Shown: in pieces, positions 8,886 through 19,500 of the stretch
Layout: every line of letters starts with the position of its first letter
Numbering within the stretch: position 1 is the stretch's first letter
NCBI GenBank assembly: GCA_001804705.1
Contig: MHAY01000060.1
Coordinates: forward strand, 1 to 52,054
Direction of reading: 5' to 3'
Source: Ignavibacteria bacterium RIFOXYC2_FULL_35_21
GTDB taxonomy: Bacteria > Bacteroidota > Ignavibacteria > Kapaibacteriales > UBA2268
Length of the DNA: 52,054 nucleotides
The notes under the pieces: generated by a model
Database searches by the model: none
What the model was told of the DNA's origin: nothing
The model's input: only the letters and a program-made list of their open reading frames with translations
Position numbers and translations under genes: made by a program

Positions 8886-8896
8886 AAACTTTTGCT

Positions 8897-8930
8897 AAAA
8901 GCCCTATGGTTCCACATCATGGGGCTTTTA
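8897..8930 (+). terminator. Terminator of the GH17-like gene
   Basis: AAAAGCCCTATG (8897-8908) pairs with CATGGGGCTTTT (8918-8929), with one G-U pair; the T run is part of the stem. Confidence 0.7.
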
Positions 8931-9300
8931 CCTTTCTACACTCAATTCAGGTATTCAATACCTACACTCACTACATGTAATCTTAACGAATTATTATTTT
9001 AAATTGCATTTTTAATTTGCATAGATAATCTAGTAGCTAAGAATTTTCAAATAGTATTGGGCTTCCTTGTAAGCTAAAATCAGCAAAATCAAAATTTAAA
9101 AAACTTGCTGATGAGATGTTTTCCATTTTGAGCAAGTTTCAACTTGAAGTTTAAATAAATAATGATATCAAGTTCAAATGTGTTGGAAAGCAAATAAAAT
9201 ATTGTTAAATTGATTTGATATTTAAGTTAATGTTTGTAAAAAAATATAATGGAGAGAATTATACTGTAATAATCTGTTAATCAGAAAATAGAAATAATTG
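8931..9300. other. Gene-free stretch with a possible gene remnant
   Basis: No gene is supported. A frame near 9061-9153 reads KLKSAKSKFKKLADEMFSILSKFQLEV before a stop but has no plausible start, so it may be the 3' remnant of a decayed gene. Confidence 0.35.
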
Positions 9301-9462
9301 TAAGAGATGTCTTACTGCGTTTTTCACTGGTAATCGCTAAGAAAAGAAGATAAATGACGCAAAGTAGGCACGTTCCATAAATGGGGCGTTTCCCTATTGT
9401 CATTTATCAGGTGTTTAGCGATACCTCAGTGAAGAGCAATAAGTGGAAATGCTCCTTTTTTT
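9301..9462 (+). ncRNA. Structured RNA candidate: long hairpin followed by a terminator
   Basis: Arms at 9323-9358 and 9399-9433 are inverted, imperfect copies (TTCACTG...TAAATGAC against GTCATTTATC...CAGTGAA). The interior continues to pair: GTAGG/CCTAT and CGTTCCAT/ATGGGGCG around AA. Directly after it GAGCA...TGCTC and seven T form a weak terminator (about 9434-9462), only about 20 bases before the ATG at 9483. This layout fits a regulatory leader (attenuator or riboswitch-like) or a free small RNA. I do not recognise a known class. Confidence 0.5.
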
Positions 9463-9482
9463 AATAAATTTATGGAATAATT

Positions 9483-10595
9483 ATGAAAGTTGATTGTGCT
9501 TTTATTGCTAATGTATTGCCAGGTAAATTTTATGAAAATATTAATACGGCTCAAGGAAGACCGGTTGAATACTCATTCTATAAACCATTATTCTTAGAAT
9601 TCAATAAAATTACACCTGGAGCTTTTCTTGCTATAGATTGCTACCCGGAAGATTGTCTAAACAAATTTGGGATTATTAAAGCTCGAAAACAATTTCTTCA
9701 GGCTCTTAAATATGCGGTGGAAGAGCTTGGGGTCAAGATAGTCTTGCTATCTGCATCGAGTAAAAGGCTTTTCGGTAAAGAAATTGAGATTAAGGTGAAT
9801 TGGTCAGGTAATCATGATAATTACGGATTTACTTTAAAAGAACTATACCCGGATATTCTTTTCACAAATGGAGATAATGGAACAGCAGTCATTTTAAATT
9901 TGGAAATTGATTCAATACTAGAAAAAGCAGAAATAATTACTAAGAACAATATTGTAGTTATAAATGGTCTTGGTCTGCTTGGTTTAGATAGTCTCCAATA
10001 TTTAATCGACAAAAATATTCCCGATGAACAAATAATTATTGTCAGTAATCACACAAATAACTTAAAGGAAATTATTGGATTAAAAAACATCCAAATTTTC
10101 TCTAGCATTAATAAGATTAAAATTAAAAACTCTAACAAAATCCGAGCTATTATTAATTGCACTCACAATCCTTCAAGTTTAATAACCGCTAATAATTTGA
10201 ATGTTATTCAAAACGGTCAACCGATTCATGTAATAGATGTTGCTGTTCCTTACGGTTTATCGGAAATTGAATTAAATAAATGCACTAATATTTTAAGGCA
10301 AGATGGAGGGAATGCTTATTTTGAATCGGGCTTAGAATTTTATTTCAATCCGGAACTTTGCGGTTTGACTGATAATATTCTGTATGGTTGTTTTGCTGAA
10401 ACAGTTGCTTTATCTTCCTATGTAGAGGATAGCGGTTATAAATTTAATTGTGTTAAAAGTTATGATTTTTTTAATGTGAATTTCAAGACAAAAGAATTTT
10501 TAAAAGAACTATTTAAGAAATACAAAATTAGCATTGCACCAATAGCTTATAATTTTAATAGGAAAATAAATTTCCTAATTGCAGATATTTTGTAA
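9483..10595 (+). CDS. Rossmann-fold NAD(P)-binding protein, acyl-ACP reductase-like
   Basis: This 370-residue protein has no signal peptide. The middle (about residues 155-260) is a nucleotide-binding fold with NIVVINGLGLLGLDSLQYL as the phosphate-binding turn and strand pattern. AIINCTHNPSSLI and HVIDVAVPYGLSEIE follow, then a region ending GCFAETVALSSY. This order recalls cyanobacterial-type acyl-ACP reductases and glutamyl-tRNA reductase/shikimate dehydrogenase folds. The glycine motif is GLGLLG, slightly off the GxGxxG rule. The substrate is unknown. It follows the structured leader and sits 71 bases before the pentapeptide-repeat gene, perhaps in one transcript. Confidence 0.5.
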   Translation: MKVDCAFIANVLPGKFYENINTAQGRPVEYSFYKPLFLEFNKITPGAFLAIDCYPEDCLNKFGIIKARKQFLQALKYAVEELGVKIVLLSASSKRLFGKEIEIKVNWSGNHDNYGFTLKELYPDILFTNGDNGTAVILNLEIDSILEKAEIITKNNIVVINGLGLLGLDSLQYLIDKNIPDEQIIIVSNHTNNLKEIIGLKNIQIFSSINKIKIKNSNKIRAIINCTHNPSSLITANNLNVIQNGQPIHVIDVAVPYGLSEIELNKCTNILRQDGGNAYFESGLEFYFNPELCGLTDNILYGCFAETVALSSYVEDSGYKFNCVKSYDFFNVNFKTKEFLKELFKKYKISIAPIAYNFNRKINFLIADIL

Positions 10596-10666
10596 CAGTA
10601 TTTGCAGGAAACTGTTAATTTTGCAAAAAATGTTCTTAGTTGATTTAACGATAGGAGAATCTAAAT

Positions 10667-12016
10667 ATGAAAGAATATTTTAAGAGGAATTGGAAGTATA
10701 TTCTCATTTATTTATTTGCTGCAGATCTTTTTGTTTTCTTTCTCTTTGCAATAAAAAAATATCCTGAAGATTATATTTATTATAATTTTGGGGAATTAAC
10801 AAAAAAAGAAAAGTTAGAAGCTATCAAGGATATTCGTAGCAATGTTATTTATATTGCCGGTGGTATTCTGGCTATTATCGGTATTTATCTTACTTGGAGA
10901 AGAACTAAGGCTCTTGATAAACAGAATATAATTAACGAAGATAATAATAACAAAAATCTCATTCTACAACAATTTTCCAAAGCTTCAGAATTATTAAAAG
11001 ATGAGAATATAGCCGCCCGTCTTTCCGGTATTTATTTATTTGAAAAAATTATGAGTACAAATGAAGAATACCATTGGCCCATTATTGAATTGCTTACAGC
11101 CTACGTCAGGGAGAAAAGGGATAATAAAAAATATGATTGTGATTTTTCAAAAGAAGAAGACCATCTGAATATTGAATACGATGAAGTAACTAAAACCAAT
11201 TTTTATGAAATTATTAACTATGAATATGATGGAAAAGGTGGTGAAATCCCAATAAAAAAGAGATATTTAAGGGTACCTGTAGAAAAAGATATACAGGCAA
11301 TTTTAACTATACTTGGCAGAAGAAGCAGAAAATTGGAAAAACATGAGGAAAGTGAAGAGAATTTAGAAGAAATAATAAGTGAATTACAAAATGCTATTAT
11401 AAATAAAAGTAAAAGAGAAGAAACCCAAGTAATAAGTAATAAATTAGTTATTGGTATGAACAGAATTGAATTAAATAATGTAAATATGTATAAAGTAAAC
11501 TTAAGAAATTGCCATTTTGAAAATACTGTGTTTTCCAATGTCATTTTTGAAAATGCTTATTGTGAGAATACTCATTTTGAAAATTCTGATTTTACTAATG
11601 CTCATTTTAAAAATGCTAAATGTAGACATGCCCATTTTGAAAATGCCTGGTGTGAAGGTACACATTTTGAAAAAGCAAATTGTGATGGTGCTCAATTTAA
11701 TTATACTTATTGTGGTGGATCCCATTTTGAAAATGCCTTCTGTATTTTTAGCAATTTTGAAAATGCTATTTGTAGTTATGCTCATTTTGAATATTCTTCT
11801 TATTCTTTTGCTAATTTTGAAAATACAAGTTTTCAAAATGCAAATTTTCAAAATACTTATTGTTATTCAACCAATTTTAAAAATGCAACAAGGATAACAG
11901 CCGAACAATTAAGTAATGCCAATACTCTTTATAGAGCAAAAGGCATAACAGATAAAATGAAAGAGGAAATAATTAAATTAAACCCAAAAATTTTCGATGA
12001 CCCCGATAAAAAATAA
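10667..12016 (+). CDS. Membrane-anchored pentapeptide-repeat protein
   Basis: The 449-residue protein has two N-terminal membrane segments (about residues 12-30 and 62-80), a charged linker of about 170 residues, and then pentapeptide repeats from about 265 to 410. A phenylalanine or cysteine recurs every fifth position (HFENA, YCENT, HFENS, DFTNA and so on), giving a right-handed quadrilateral beta helix. The repeat region is cysteine-rich. A similar layout (two membrane helices, linker, pentapeptide repeats) occurs in bacterial proteins of unknown role. AGGAG stands before the ATG at 10667. The biochemical function cannot be inferred. Confidence 0.75.
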   Translation: MKEYFKRNWKYILIYLFAADLFVFFLFAIKKYPEDYIYYNFGELTKKEKLEAIKDIRSNVIYIAGGILAIIGIYLTWRRTKALDKQNIINEDNNNKNLILQQFSKASELLKDENIAARLSGIYLFEKIMSTNEEYHWPIIELLTAYVREKRDNKKYDCDFSKEEDHLNIEYDEVTKTNFYEIINYEYDGKGGEIPIKKRYLRVPVEKDIQAILTILGRRSRKLEKHEESEENLEEIISELQNAIINKSKREETQVISNKLVIGMNRIELNNVNMYKVNLRNCHFENTVFSNVIFENAYCENTHFENSDFTNAHFKNAKCRHAHFENAWCEGTHFEKANCDGAQFNYTYCGGSHFENAFCIFSNFENAICSYAHFEYSSYSFANFENTSFQNANFQNTYCYSTNFKNATRITAEQLSNANTLYRAKGITDKMKEEIIKLNPKIFDDPDKK

Positions 12017-12489
12017 TAGTATATTAAGATAAATTTCAATTGAATAAATAAATATTTATTTGAATGAGTACTTAATATAAAGTATCTTTACTAATTGAAA
12101 AAATAAAGTTACGATTTGAAAAAGTAATGAGAAAAATTGAAAAAGGTAGTTTACTTGTCTAAAAGATTGTTTCCTTTCTAAAATAAGTTACTCAATTTTA
12201 GTATTTTACTTATTACTTTTGCAGATAGAAAGTAAATTTGAAAACGAATTGTTAAATTTTAGGAAAGTAAAATGTTAAATACTTATTATCAGAACAAAGA
12301 CACTGACTTAATCGTCTGGTTCGCAAATTTTCTAACAGTAAATGCTAGAAAAGCAGTGAAACAAGCGATCTGAGGAATATTCCGGAAGTGAATGGTGGAG
12401 GAGTAACGCAAGCTCCATCAATTTTAAAATACAAAAAAGGGAATTTGGTAGTGTAGTATAATCATTATTAATAAAATGAAATTAATTAA
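12017..12489. other. Intergenic region with a 33-residue gene fragment
   Basis: An ATG at 12272 after AGGAAAGTAAA opens a 33-codon frame ending at 12373, with IVWFANFLTVNARKAV inside. Its length and composition look like the first part of a longer family, hence a probable remnant. A small hairpin (TGGAG...CTCCA, near 12400-12418) follows. Nothing else is seen. Confidence 0.35.
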
Positions 12490-13956
12490 ATGAGAAAACA
12501 AAAAGCTAGGTTCTTGGATGATATAAATAAAATTCATCCATTAGATAATAAAAAAGCTATTAAAATTTTTGCTGATTCACATAACAAAGGTGAATTGGTT
12601 AATAATCCAAGATATTTTGGATATCCTGGTGATTTTAGGACTTATGGGATAATATTTCCTTATAGTTTTATTGCTAGAATACGTGGAAGATATGATTTAA
12701 ATTCCTTTAATATATTTCCAAGTACAATTGAAGAAGCTATAATACAATCAACTTTTGTTCATGAATTTACACATCTAAGTCATTTTTCAGCTACTCCATA
12801 TGGAGTTTATTATTGTATCAATTTAATTATTAATTTATCAAATCTTCAACAAGCAATAGTAAATTCAATTGGAAGAACTGGAGAAAAAATTAAAATACCT
12901 TTAATAAGATTTATAAATGATAAACCAAGAAAGGATATTTTACAGAAATGGTTTGATGAATTTAAAGAAAATCATCTTGTTTTTACTTCAATTGAAGATT
13001 TAACGATTAATCATGATAATGAAAATATTTATCCTGAGGATTTATCCGAGTTATGTGCATTATATAATCAACTTTCTTATTTAAATTGTCACTTTGTGGG
13101 TGATGATGATAATAAAAATCTTGATAAGATTTTTGATTATATGAAAAGTAATAATATTCCTATACAAATTCATAATAGAAATGTCGCACAATTATGGTCT
13201 GATTCTTGTGTAAGGGGTTATTTCTATTTAATTCCAATATTAGTAGATTTAGCATTTTATGGCACTTATAAGGAATTGAAACAACCAAATGCTATTATCA
13301 ATAACTATAATATTCTTTGTAATATTGCAGCAGAAAAATTTAATAATTTTGGAAAAAATACAAATGATTTAATGGCGGGTATTTATGAAATAGAAAAAGA
13401 GTTATTGTTATTAAGTAGAAATCTCAATTCTAAATCATATCTTGGTTATTATCAGGAAGTAGAAAGTAATTTATATAATTATATTCAATCCTGGAATAGA
13501 GAATTAAAATTTATCCCATCTTCATATTTTACAACAATGATAAAAGGATTAAATACGAAGATGGCTGCTCTTGGAGATTTTTTATTCCCTTATTTTTCTT
13601 TTCCAGTAATTCAATCTCGTCATACCTTTACAGGTTTATTAAGTCCTGATAATTTCCCATATCCTGAACCTTATCGCAAGCGTTCTGAAGCAACAATGTT
13701 TATTTACAATCATCCACCATGGGAGTTAATTGAAGAAGCTTGGCAATTAATAAAATGGACTGAAGTTGCTTCCACTGGTTATCAACTTATTTTTGAAAAT
13801 AAACTAATGTGTCCTGAACGTTCCGTAATGGCTTTATGTGGATTTGAACCACTTCCAAAAGATAATATATCTAAACACAAGTGTGGTTTTAAATATAAAT
13901 TAAGATATAATTGGCAACTTGATGCATCTCAAATCCAATTTTATGATTCTATTTAA
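12490..13956 (+). CDS. Uncharacterised protein with HExxH motif (putative zinc metallopeptidase)
   Basis: This 488-residue protein lacks a signal peptide and membrane segments. It carries HEFTH at residues 91-95, preceded by EEAIIQSTFV, like the helix of a gluzincin. The later segment DLSELCALYNQ (about residue 190) could supply the third zinc ligand (SEL glutamate). The rest is helical and matches no family I know. Ten bases later comes a small gene resembling the Trypco1 domain, a partner of peptidases in NTP-dependent conflict systems. A role in defence or a toxin-like pathway is inference. A second HExxH protein starts at 50860. Confidence 0.55.
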   Translation: MRKQKARFLDDINKIHPLDNKKAIKIFADSHNKGELVNNPRYFGYPGDFRTYGIIFPYSFIARIRGRYDLNSFNIFPSTIEEAIIQSTFVHEFTHLSHFSATPYGVYYCINLIINLSNLQQAIVNSIGRTGEKIKIPLIRFINDKPRKDILQKWFDEFKENHLVFTSIEDLTINHDNENIYPEDLSELCALYNQLSYLNCHFVGDDDNKNLDKIFDYMKSNNIPIQIHNRNVAQLWSDSCVRGYFYLIPILVDLAFYGTYKELKQPNAIINNYNILCNIAAEKFNNFGKNTNDLMAGIYEIEKELLLLSRNLNSKSYLGYYQEVESNLYNYIQSWNRELKFIPSSYFTTMIKGLNTKMAALGDFLFPYFSFPVIQSRHTFTGLLSPDNFPYPEPYRKRSEATMFIYNHPPWELIEEAWQLIKWTEVASTGYQLIFENKLMCPERSVMALCGFEPLPKDNISKHKCGFKYKLRYNWQLDASQIQFYDSI

Positions 13957-13965
13957 AGGGGAAAA

Positions 13966-14307
13966 ATGAAGAATAATGAATCCAATAATTATGAAGTATA
14001 TCTAATTGATATCACACCACATCCTGATTCAATATCTGTTGGTGGAGTATTGCAATCAAAAGGAGTTGATAATTATAAATTAGCTACAAGAAAAATTGAT
14101 GAAATAGGCGAAGAGATAAAAAACTTTGCAAATGGATTAAATAAGTATTTATCTGAAATTGTTATAAATCAGCATATAAATTATTTCCTTGATGAAATTG
14201 AAATAAAAGCTACAATGTATATTGACGGGAAAATCAATTTATCTTTAGTTTCAGGGAGTATAAATGGAGGTTCAGAGATAAAATTCAAGTTCAAGAAAAA
14301 AAATTGA
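13966..14307 (+). CDS. Small Trypco1-like protein (CU044_2847-type)
   Basis: The 113-residue protein starts ten bases after the HExxH gene with AAGGGGAA before its ATG, so the pair is one operon. Its layout fits the trypsin-co-occurring domain 1 family: an N-terminal beta strand, a central helix (EIGEEIKNFANGLNKYLSEI), then DEIEIKATMYIDGKINL and a last strand SEIKFKFKKK, which line up with EVEVEFGLKL...FKVTLTW of that family. Such domains were described next to peptidases and other effectors in bacterial conflict systems. The match is by eye and needs a profile search. Confidence 0.5.
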   Translation: MKNNESNNYEVYLIDITPHPDSISVGGVLQSKGVDNYKLATRKIDEIGEEIKNFANGLNKYLSEIVINQHINYFLDEIEIKATMYIDGKINLSLVSGSINGGSEIKFKFKKKN

Positions 14308-14818
14308 ATTAAATTCTAAGCTCTTTTTCTTATCAATCAAAAGGCTTTCCCTTCCCTTTCTAATAGCCTAAAAGCTTATTGTTGTGTCACATCAACTTCA
14401 AAGAAAGCTAAAAGAAGAAAGGTTTGAATTTATGCTATTCTCGTATTTATATGGATGGATGAGGTGATCCCGATTTTGAACCATACTGCATAACTTAAAT
14501 TCAATTAGATTGCCGACAGAAAATCCTCTTTCTTATGTGCTTCCGCTGCCACGACATATTTTGGTTGACTAGCACTCAATACTGCTACAAAAACTTCTAC
14601 CTTTTGTACTTCTCCTTTTACCTGGTTAATAATTTCCTGATTTTTCCCCACAAAATCAATAAATATCTTATCAACGGTTTATGCGTAAAGTGCATTGTTA
14701 ATTTACATGTTTTCAACCACAGATTATAGTAAAAACAAAACTGAGTTTAGTAATATAATATTGATTTTTGCTTAAAAATGTGCTACAATTAAGGCAAAAT
14801 CTAATTTTATCAAATTCT
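14308..14818. other. Gene-free gap before the serine recombinase
   Basis: About 500 bases without a convincing gene, promoter or repeat. A 64-codon frame at 14535-14729 is rich in cysteine, phenylalanine and tyrosine, has no ribosome site and is judged not to be a gene. The gap may hold the attachment site of the recombinase. Confidence 0.4.
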
Positions 14819-16378
14819 ATGAATGCCTTTTTATTAGCCCGTGTTTCTACCGAAGAACAAAAAGAAGCAGGTAATTCATTGCCGAGTCAATTAACAAGGC
14901 TGACAAAATATTGTAATGAACATAATTTAACAATCATTAAACAATACAACTTTGATGAATCAGCATGGAAAAGCGATAGGCTGGAATTTAAAAAGATAGT
15001 TGATTCATTAAAAAATTCTAAAGAAATAACAGCCCTTTGTTGCGATAAAATAGACAGGCTGATCAGGAATTTCACTACTGATTTAGTTATATTAGAGGAA
15101 CTAAGGAGAAATGGCAAAATAGAACTGCACTTTCCTTCTGACAACATTATACTCCATAAAGACTCGCCGGCTACCGACCTGTTTCGTTTTACTATTGGTG
15201 TCAGTTTAGCTAAATATTACTCTGATTCAATTAGTGATAATGTCAAACGGGCCTATGAAAATAAAATCAGGCAGGGTGAATGGATTGGTAAGGCACCATT
15301 AGGCTATATTTATTCCAGGAATCAAAATGGTAAGAGAGATATAGTAATTGATCCGGAAAGAGGCCAATTTATAAGAAAAATATTTGAATTGTATGCAACT
15401 GGTAACTACTCTCTAAGAAAAATCCAAGTAATAATGAAAGAATCCGGATTAAAAAGTAATACCAAAATTCCCAAACCATTGGCTACTGGCAACATTTATG
15501 GAATAATTAATAATCCATTTTACTACGGAATGATGAAAATCAAAAATGAATTATTCCCGCATAATTATGAACCATTAATATCTAAAGAGTTATTTAATGA
15601 AGTAAAAGAAGTACAATCGAGCTGGCAGAGAAAACCTTTTCAACACGTAGCTAAGCCATATATCTTCCGGGGACTCATAAAATGTGCTGAGTGTGGATGT
15701 ACGATCACTCCAGAGACTCAAAAAGGGCATATATACTATAGTTGTACCAATTCCCGTAAGAAACACCTGAAAAGGGTCTATGTCCCCGAGAAAGAGCTTT
15801 TAGAGCCAATCTATGGCCTTATGGAAGGGCTTAAGCTATCTGATGACAATATTCAAGAGTTGGTAGATAATATGAAATATATTGATGAAGTTGAAGACAA
15901 TTATTATAAAAGCACTATTCAAAATTTAAGAAAAGAATATGAAAATATTGACAAAAGGATAGATTCCCTTACTGACCTTTATAGCAATAAAAAAATCAAC
16001 GAAGAATTGTACCTTCGGAAAATAAAACTTTATTCAGAGAACCAGAATGATATTTTAGAACAGATTGAGAATCACGAGGATGCAGATACCAATTATTATC
16101 TTACAGCCAATATGATGCTTAATTTAGCAAAAAAAGCCAGAGAAATATTTGATGGTTCGGAAGTGTCAAAAAAAAGAGAGCTTTTAAATTTCTTACTTCA
16201 GAACTGTGAATTGAAAGGAAAAAAACTTCAATATAAGCTAAAATCTCCCTTTGATACTATACTCTTAGCAGGTGGGTGTTCTGAAATGCTCCCAATAACA
16301 AACACGTTTAGAACTTTAGACTGGAAAAATATAGCAAATCAATTAAAAATACTTAATTCAGAAACAAATATATTTTAA
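14819..16378 (+). CDS. Large serine recombinase
   Basis: This 519-residue site-specific recombinase has the resolvase catalytic domain first (residues 1-140). The nucleophile is the serine of FLLARVSTEEQ (Ser10), with the downstream DKIDRLIRN region. The recombinase domain (about 150-270) is followed by a zinc ribbon (GLIKCAECGCTI...YYSCTN), a coiled coil (about 365-430) and a short C-terminal part. The ATG at 14819 is chosen since it lies just before the catalytic strand; an upstream TTG would add 17 residues. It is the second integrase-class enzyme of the island, suggesting nested elements. Confidence 0.9.
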   Translation: MNAFLLARVSTEEQKEAGNSLPSQLTRLTKYCNEHNLTIIKQYNFDESAWKSDRLEFKKIVDSLKNSKEITALCCDKIDRLIRNFTTDLVILEELRRNGKIELHFPSDNIILHKDSPATDLFRFTIGVSLAKYYSDSISDNVKRAYENKIRQGEWIGKAPLGYIYSRNQNGKRDIVIDPERGQFIRKIFELYATGNYSLRKIQVIMKESGLKSNTKIPKPLATGNIYGIINNPFYYGMMKIKNELFPHNYEPLISKELFNEVKEVQSSWQRKPFQHVAKPYIFRGLIKCAECGCTITPETQKGHIYYSCTNSRKKHLKRVYVPEKELLEPIYGLMEGLKLSDDNIQELVDNMKYIDEVEDNYYKSTIQNLRKEYENIDKRIDSLTDLYSNKKINEELYLRKIKLYSENQNDILEQIENHEDADTNYYLTANMMLNLAKKAREIFDGSEVSKKRELLNFLLQNCELKGKKLQYKLKSPFDTILLAGGCSEMLPITNTFRTLDWKNIANQLKILNSETNIF

Positions 16379-16512
16379 TTTGATAAATATCATTTGTCAA
16401 TCTATTTTAAAACCACTTATAAAATAATTTAATATATATGGAGTAAATGGGCTGCTTCAAAATTTTTTTTTGAATATAAATTCACAATTTGAGCTATTAT
16501 ACAAATATAATC

Positions 16513-19500
16513 TTATAAATTGTCCATTCGTTTAAGAAGTTCTAATACTGGTGCGTTTTTAATGTCTTTAGGGATTATAGGAGTAGTTTCATTGGTTATA
16601 CCAGCACAATCCAAATCGTTAAGACCTATTTCCCAAGCTTGTCTATCATTAAATGTTTGCTTTTCTATTCCAATTTCAAAAAGTACTCTTGGAGGTTGTT
16701 TGTTGTCATCAATGATTGCAGGGGCAAGTAGATAGATACCAAATTTCTTGAAACTTTCAGAAAATCTATCGAGGTTTGTTGTATTGTCTGGAGTAAGAGT
16801 GTGTATCCTAGAAACTACAACAAAATTACAGCTAAATGAGTTTTCGGTCTGGTGAAGATTGGTTGTGATAACTACTCTATACCAAGTAGGATTATCTTCT
16901 GAAACACCTCTAATTATAGAAATTCGTATAGTCTCCTTTATATCTTTATTGCCTAAAGTTTCTTTCCAGTCTTTAAATATTGCTTTAGCATTTTCCTCAT
17001 TCTTAAATAAAAAAGCTAATACAGGAGGATGAGCAACAGAAGTAATATACAAAACACCTGTCCAACCAGCTTTATCCCAAAGATGCTGTCTTATAACGGA
17101 AACATTTTTAATTTCGCTGTGTCGCAAGGGTGCATCTTGCGCTTTTACATTATCGCCCTTTATAAAATTTTTAGTTCCGGTCAGTTTCCCACTCTTTTCA
17201 GGTATATATGTATAAGATGTTGCTTCTGGATTAATCCAATCAAGAATTGATCTTTTGGGATTATAACCAAGAACATTACCTAAGGTAACCATTGGTGTTG
17301 AAAAATTAAAGGCCCTTGAGCTTACCTCTTCATCCTTAAATAGCTTGAGCAAGTCAATTGCTGGATCTTTAAAAAGAATCGTATTTGCAATTAGATCTAA
17401 AACTAAGTCTGATATACTAGAAGAAATTTTTTCCTGTTGAACTTTTGAAAGTGAGTGTGGATTAAAGGCGCTACATTTTACAATTATACCAAATTTTCCG
17501 GCTATCATAGTCTCATAATTTATTTCTTCCTTTAGCGTATCATCTCTCAAAATTGTAATAATCGCAGAACTATCTCTAGAAACAGCACTCATTTCAATTG
17601 TAGTAGACAAGAAGCTCTCAAGAGCTGAAAACACATATTCACCAATTTCTATTTCAGGGCTACTATTTGGCGAACTTACTATGTATTCGCATCCCAAAAT
17701 TCTTGATTTTAATTCAATCGTATCATCAATATAATATGCAGGAGTATCTGGTAAAGATTCTTGAGCGGGTTGTTTGAGCCAAGAATTAAAGAAATCTTCG
17801 ATTTCTTCTGGTTTAATTTTATCTAAGAATGGCATAGGTAGTAAATCCATACCTCCAAGACGGTAAATTAAACCATATGCTGAAAAATCCAAATCCATCG
17901 TCATCAAAGTATCTGGTAATTTCTCTAATATCTTCAACTCCTTGTCAGGAGTTTTAACAAGAAGTAACCCCATAACTGAACCGAAATAGAGGCTCTCGTC
18001 CAAGAGTTTTGCTCTCTCATTATCAGTATTTGCAAGTTGTAAAGCGAAGGAAAGATGTAGTTGGTGCCATTCTAATGCGTAGCCTATCCGACCCAATTGG
18101 AGCTCAATAAATTTTAATCTTATGCAACAGGCAAGTTGCATTGTATTTATATTGCTATATATCCAGAAATCACTAGTTGCAACAGATGTAGCCCAAAGTA
18201 AGGAACCACGAGCTGACCAAAGAAGTCCCGCATCTTCATAAGCTTTTGAGAGAAAATAAAGTGCATTAACCAAGCGATCATTGCTTTCTTTTTTACAAAA
18301 GAGCCTCAAGGCTCTGCCTAAACAAGCTATAGATTTATATATTCTCCCAGTTTTTAGGAGTTGCATTCCACGATTTAAAAGTAGATCCCCAGCAGATATT
18401 TCTCCTTCTCTAGTAGTAACTACCTCAACTAAATATTCTAGTAGTTCCTCGTAGGTGTTTTCCCCACAGAACTTATTCCCTATCTCGTTTAAAACTTGAA
18501 AAGTACTCTCAAATGGAAAGCCAATAAGATTTTTAGCTTTATTAATTAAATTTTTAAGCTTTAGAAATGTACTTGCTACTTCAACTGGGTCATTTTGATA
18601 AATTAAAAGATTTTCAAAGCACAGCATTGTTTCAGCATGCACCGAAGCGCTTAAGTTTGCTTCATTATCCTTAAACTCGTTAAGTTTACGACGAAGATTA
18701 TATATTTTTTCTTCTAAAAACTCTCTAGTAATCATATCTGATGTTGAAGCAAGAGTTGAAATAAGGTTCAAAAGATTATTTAAGCGTTCAACAGAAAAAA
18801 TGTTACTCGAATTAAGGGCTAGTACTTCGACTTCGTCATAAAGCTTCAAAAATCTCTCAAAATCTTCAAACCAAAAATATGTAATCCAGGCCCTTTTGTA
18901 AAGAGCTGTAAAGTATTGATCAGTTGTACCGTATTTTTTCGAAAACCTAATCGCTCGCTCAAACAAACCTTCGACTTCTTGTCTCGGTTCCTCAAGTTCG
19001 GCAGCAATTATAGCTGCGTTTAAACAATCTTCCGCTGTTTTTATAGTGATGTAATTTTTGTTAACATCCTCTTCAATTGATGTGTTTATCTTTTCAAATT
19101 GTTTTTTTCGTTGATAATCTAGATGACCAATCTCCTTTTTCTCTTCAAGCCCCTCTCCAAGTTTTAGCTCTTCAATTGCGAGTTTTTCTCGTTTATTACC
19201 AAATACTTTATCTAGAATCCAGTTTTTATCTAGGATTATTACTTGAAAGCCGTATTTTTTTGATAGCTCAGTTTCCAAATTTGACCGTGTATTATCTTTA
19301 GCAAATCTACTTGAAACACAGTAAACCTTTGCATAGGCTTTACCGGTTTTGTAAATTTTTTCAACATCAATTCTGATTTTGCCAGACCAATCTTTTTGAG
19401 TACTAAATGCGAAAGCCAATAATTCTGTATTCTGGTTATCTTGTCCTTGAAAAAATGAAATTCTTATTTGAGAGGAAACTGGTATTGTCGATGAATCCAC

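Noticed and set aside
9351-9370. GACGCAAAG resembles a piece of the c-di-GMP-I riboswitch
   Set aside because: The other conserved parts (CACAGGGCAAACC, GGTAGC...GGGTTACC) are absent, and the piece pairs within another hairpin.
9301-9470. Retron-type msr/msd RNA
   Set aside because: No reverse transcriptase gene is near; the only retroelement trace is the group II intron tail at the window start.
11501-11897. Open frames on both strands across the pentapeptide repeats
   Set aside because: They result from the periodic low-complexity sequence; residue use is repetitive and shows no start signals.
14535-14729. 64-codon frame before the serine recombinase
   Set aside because: No ribosome site, odd composition and no recognisable similarity.
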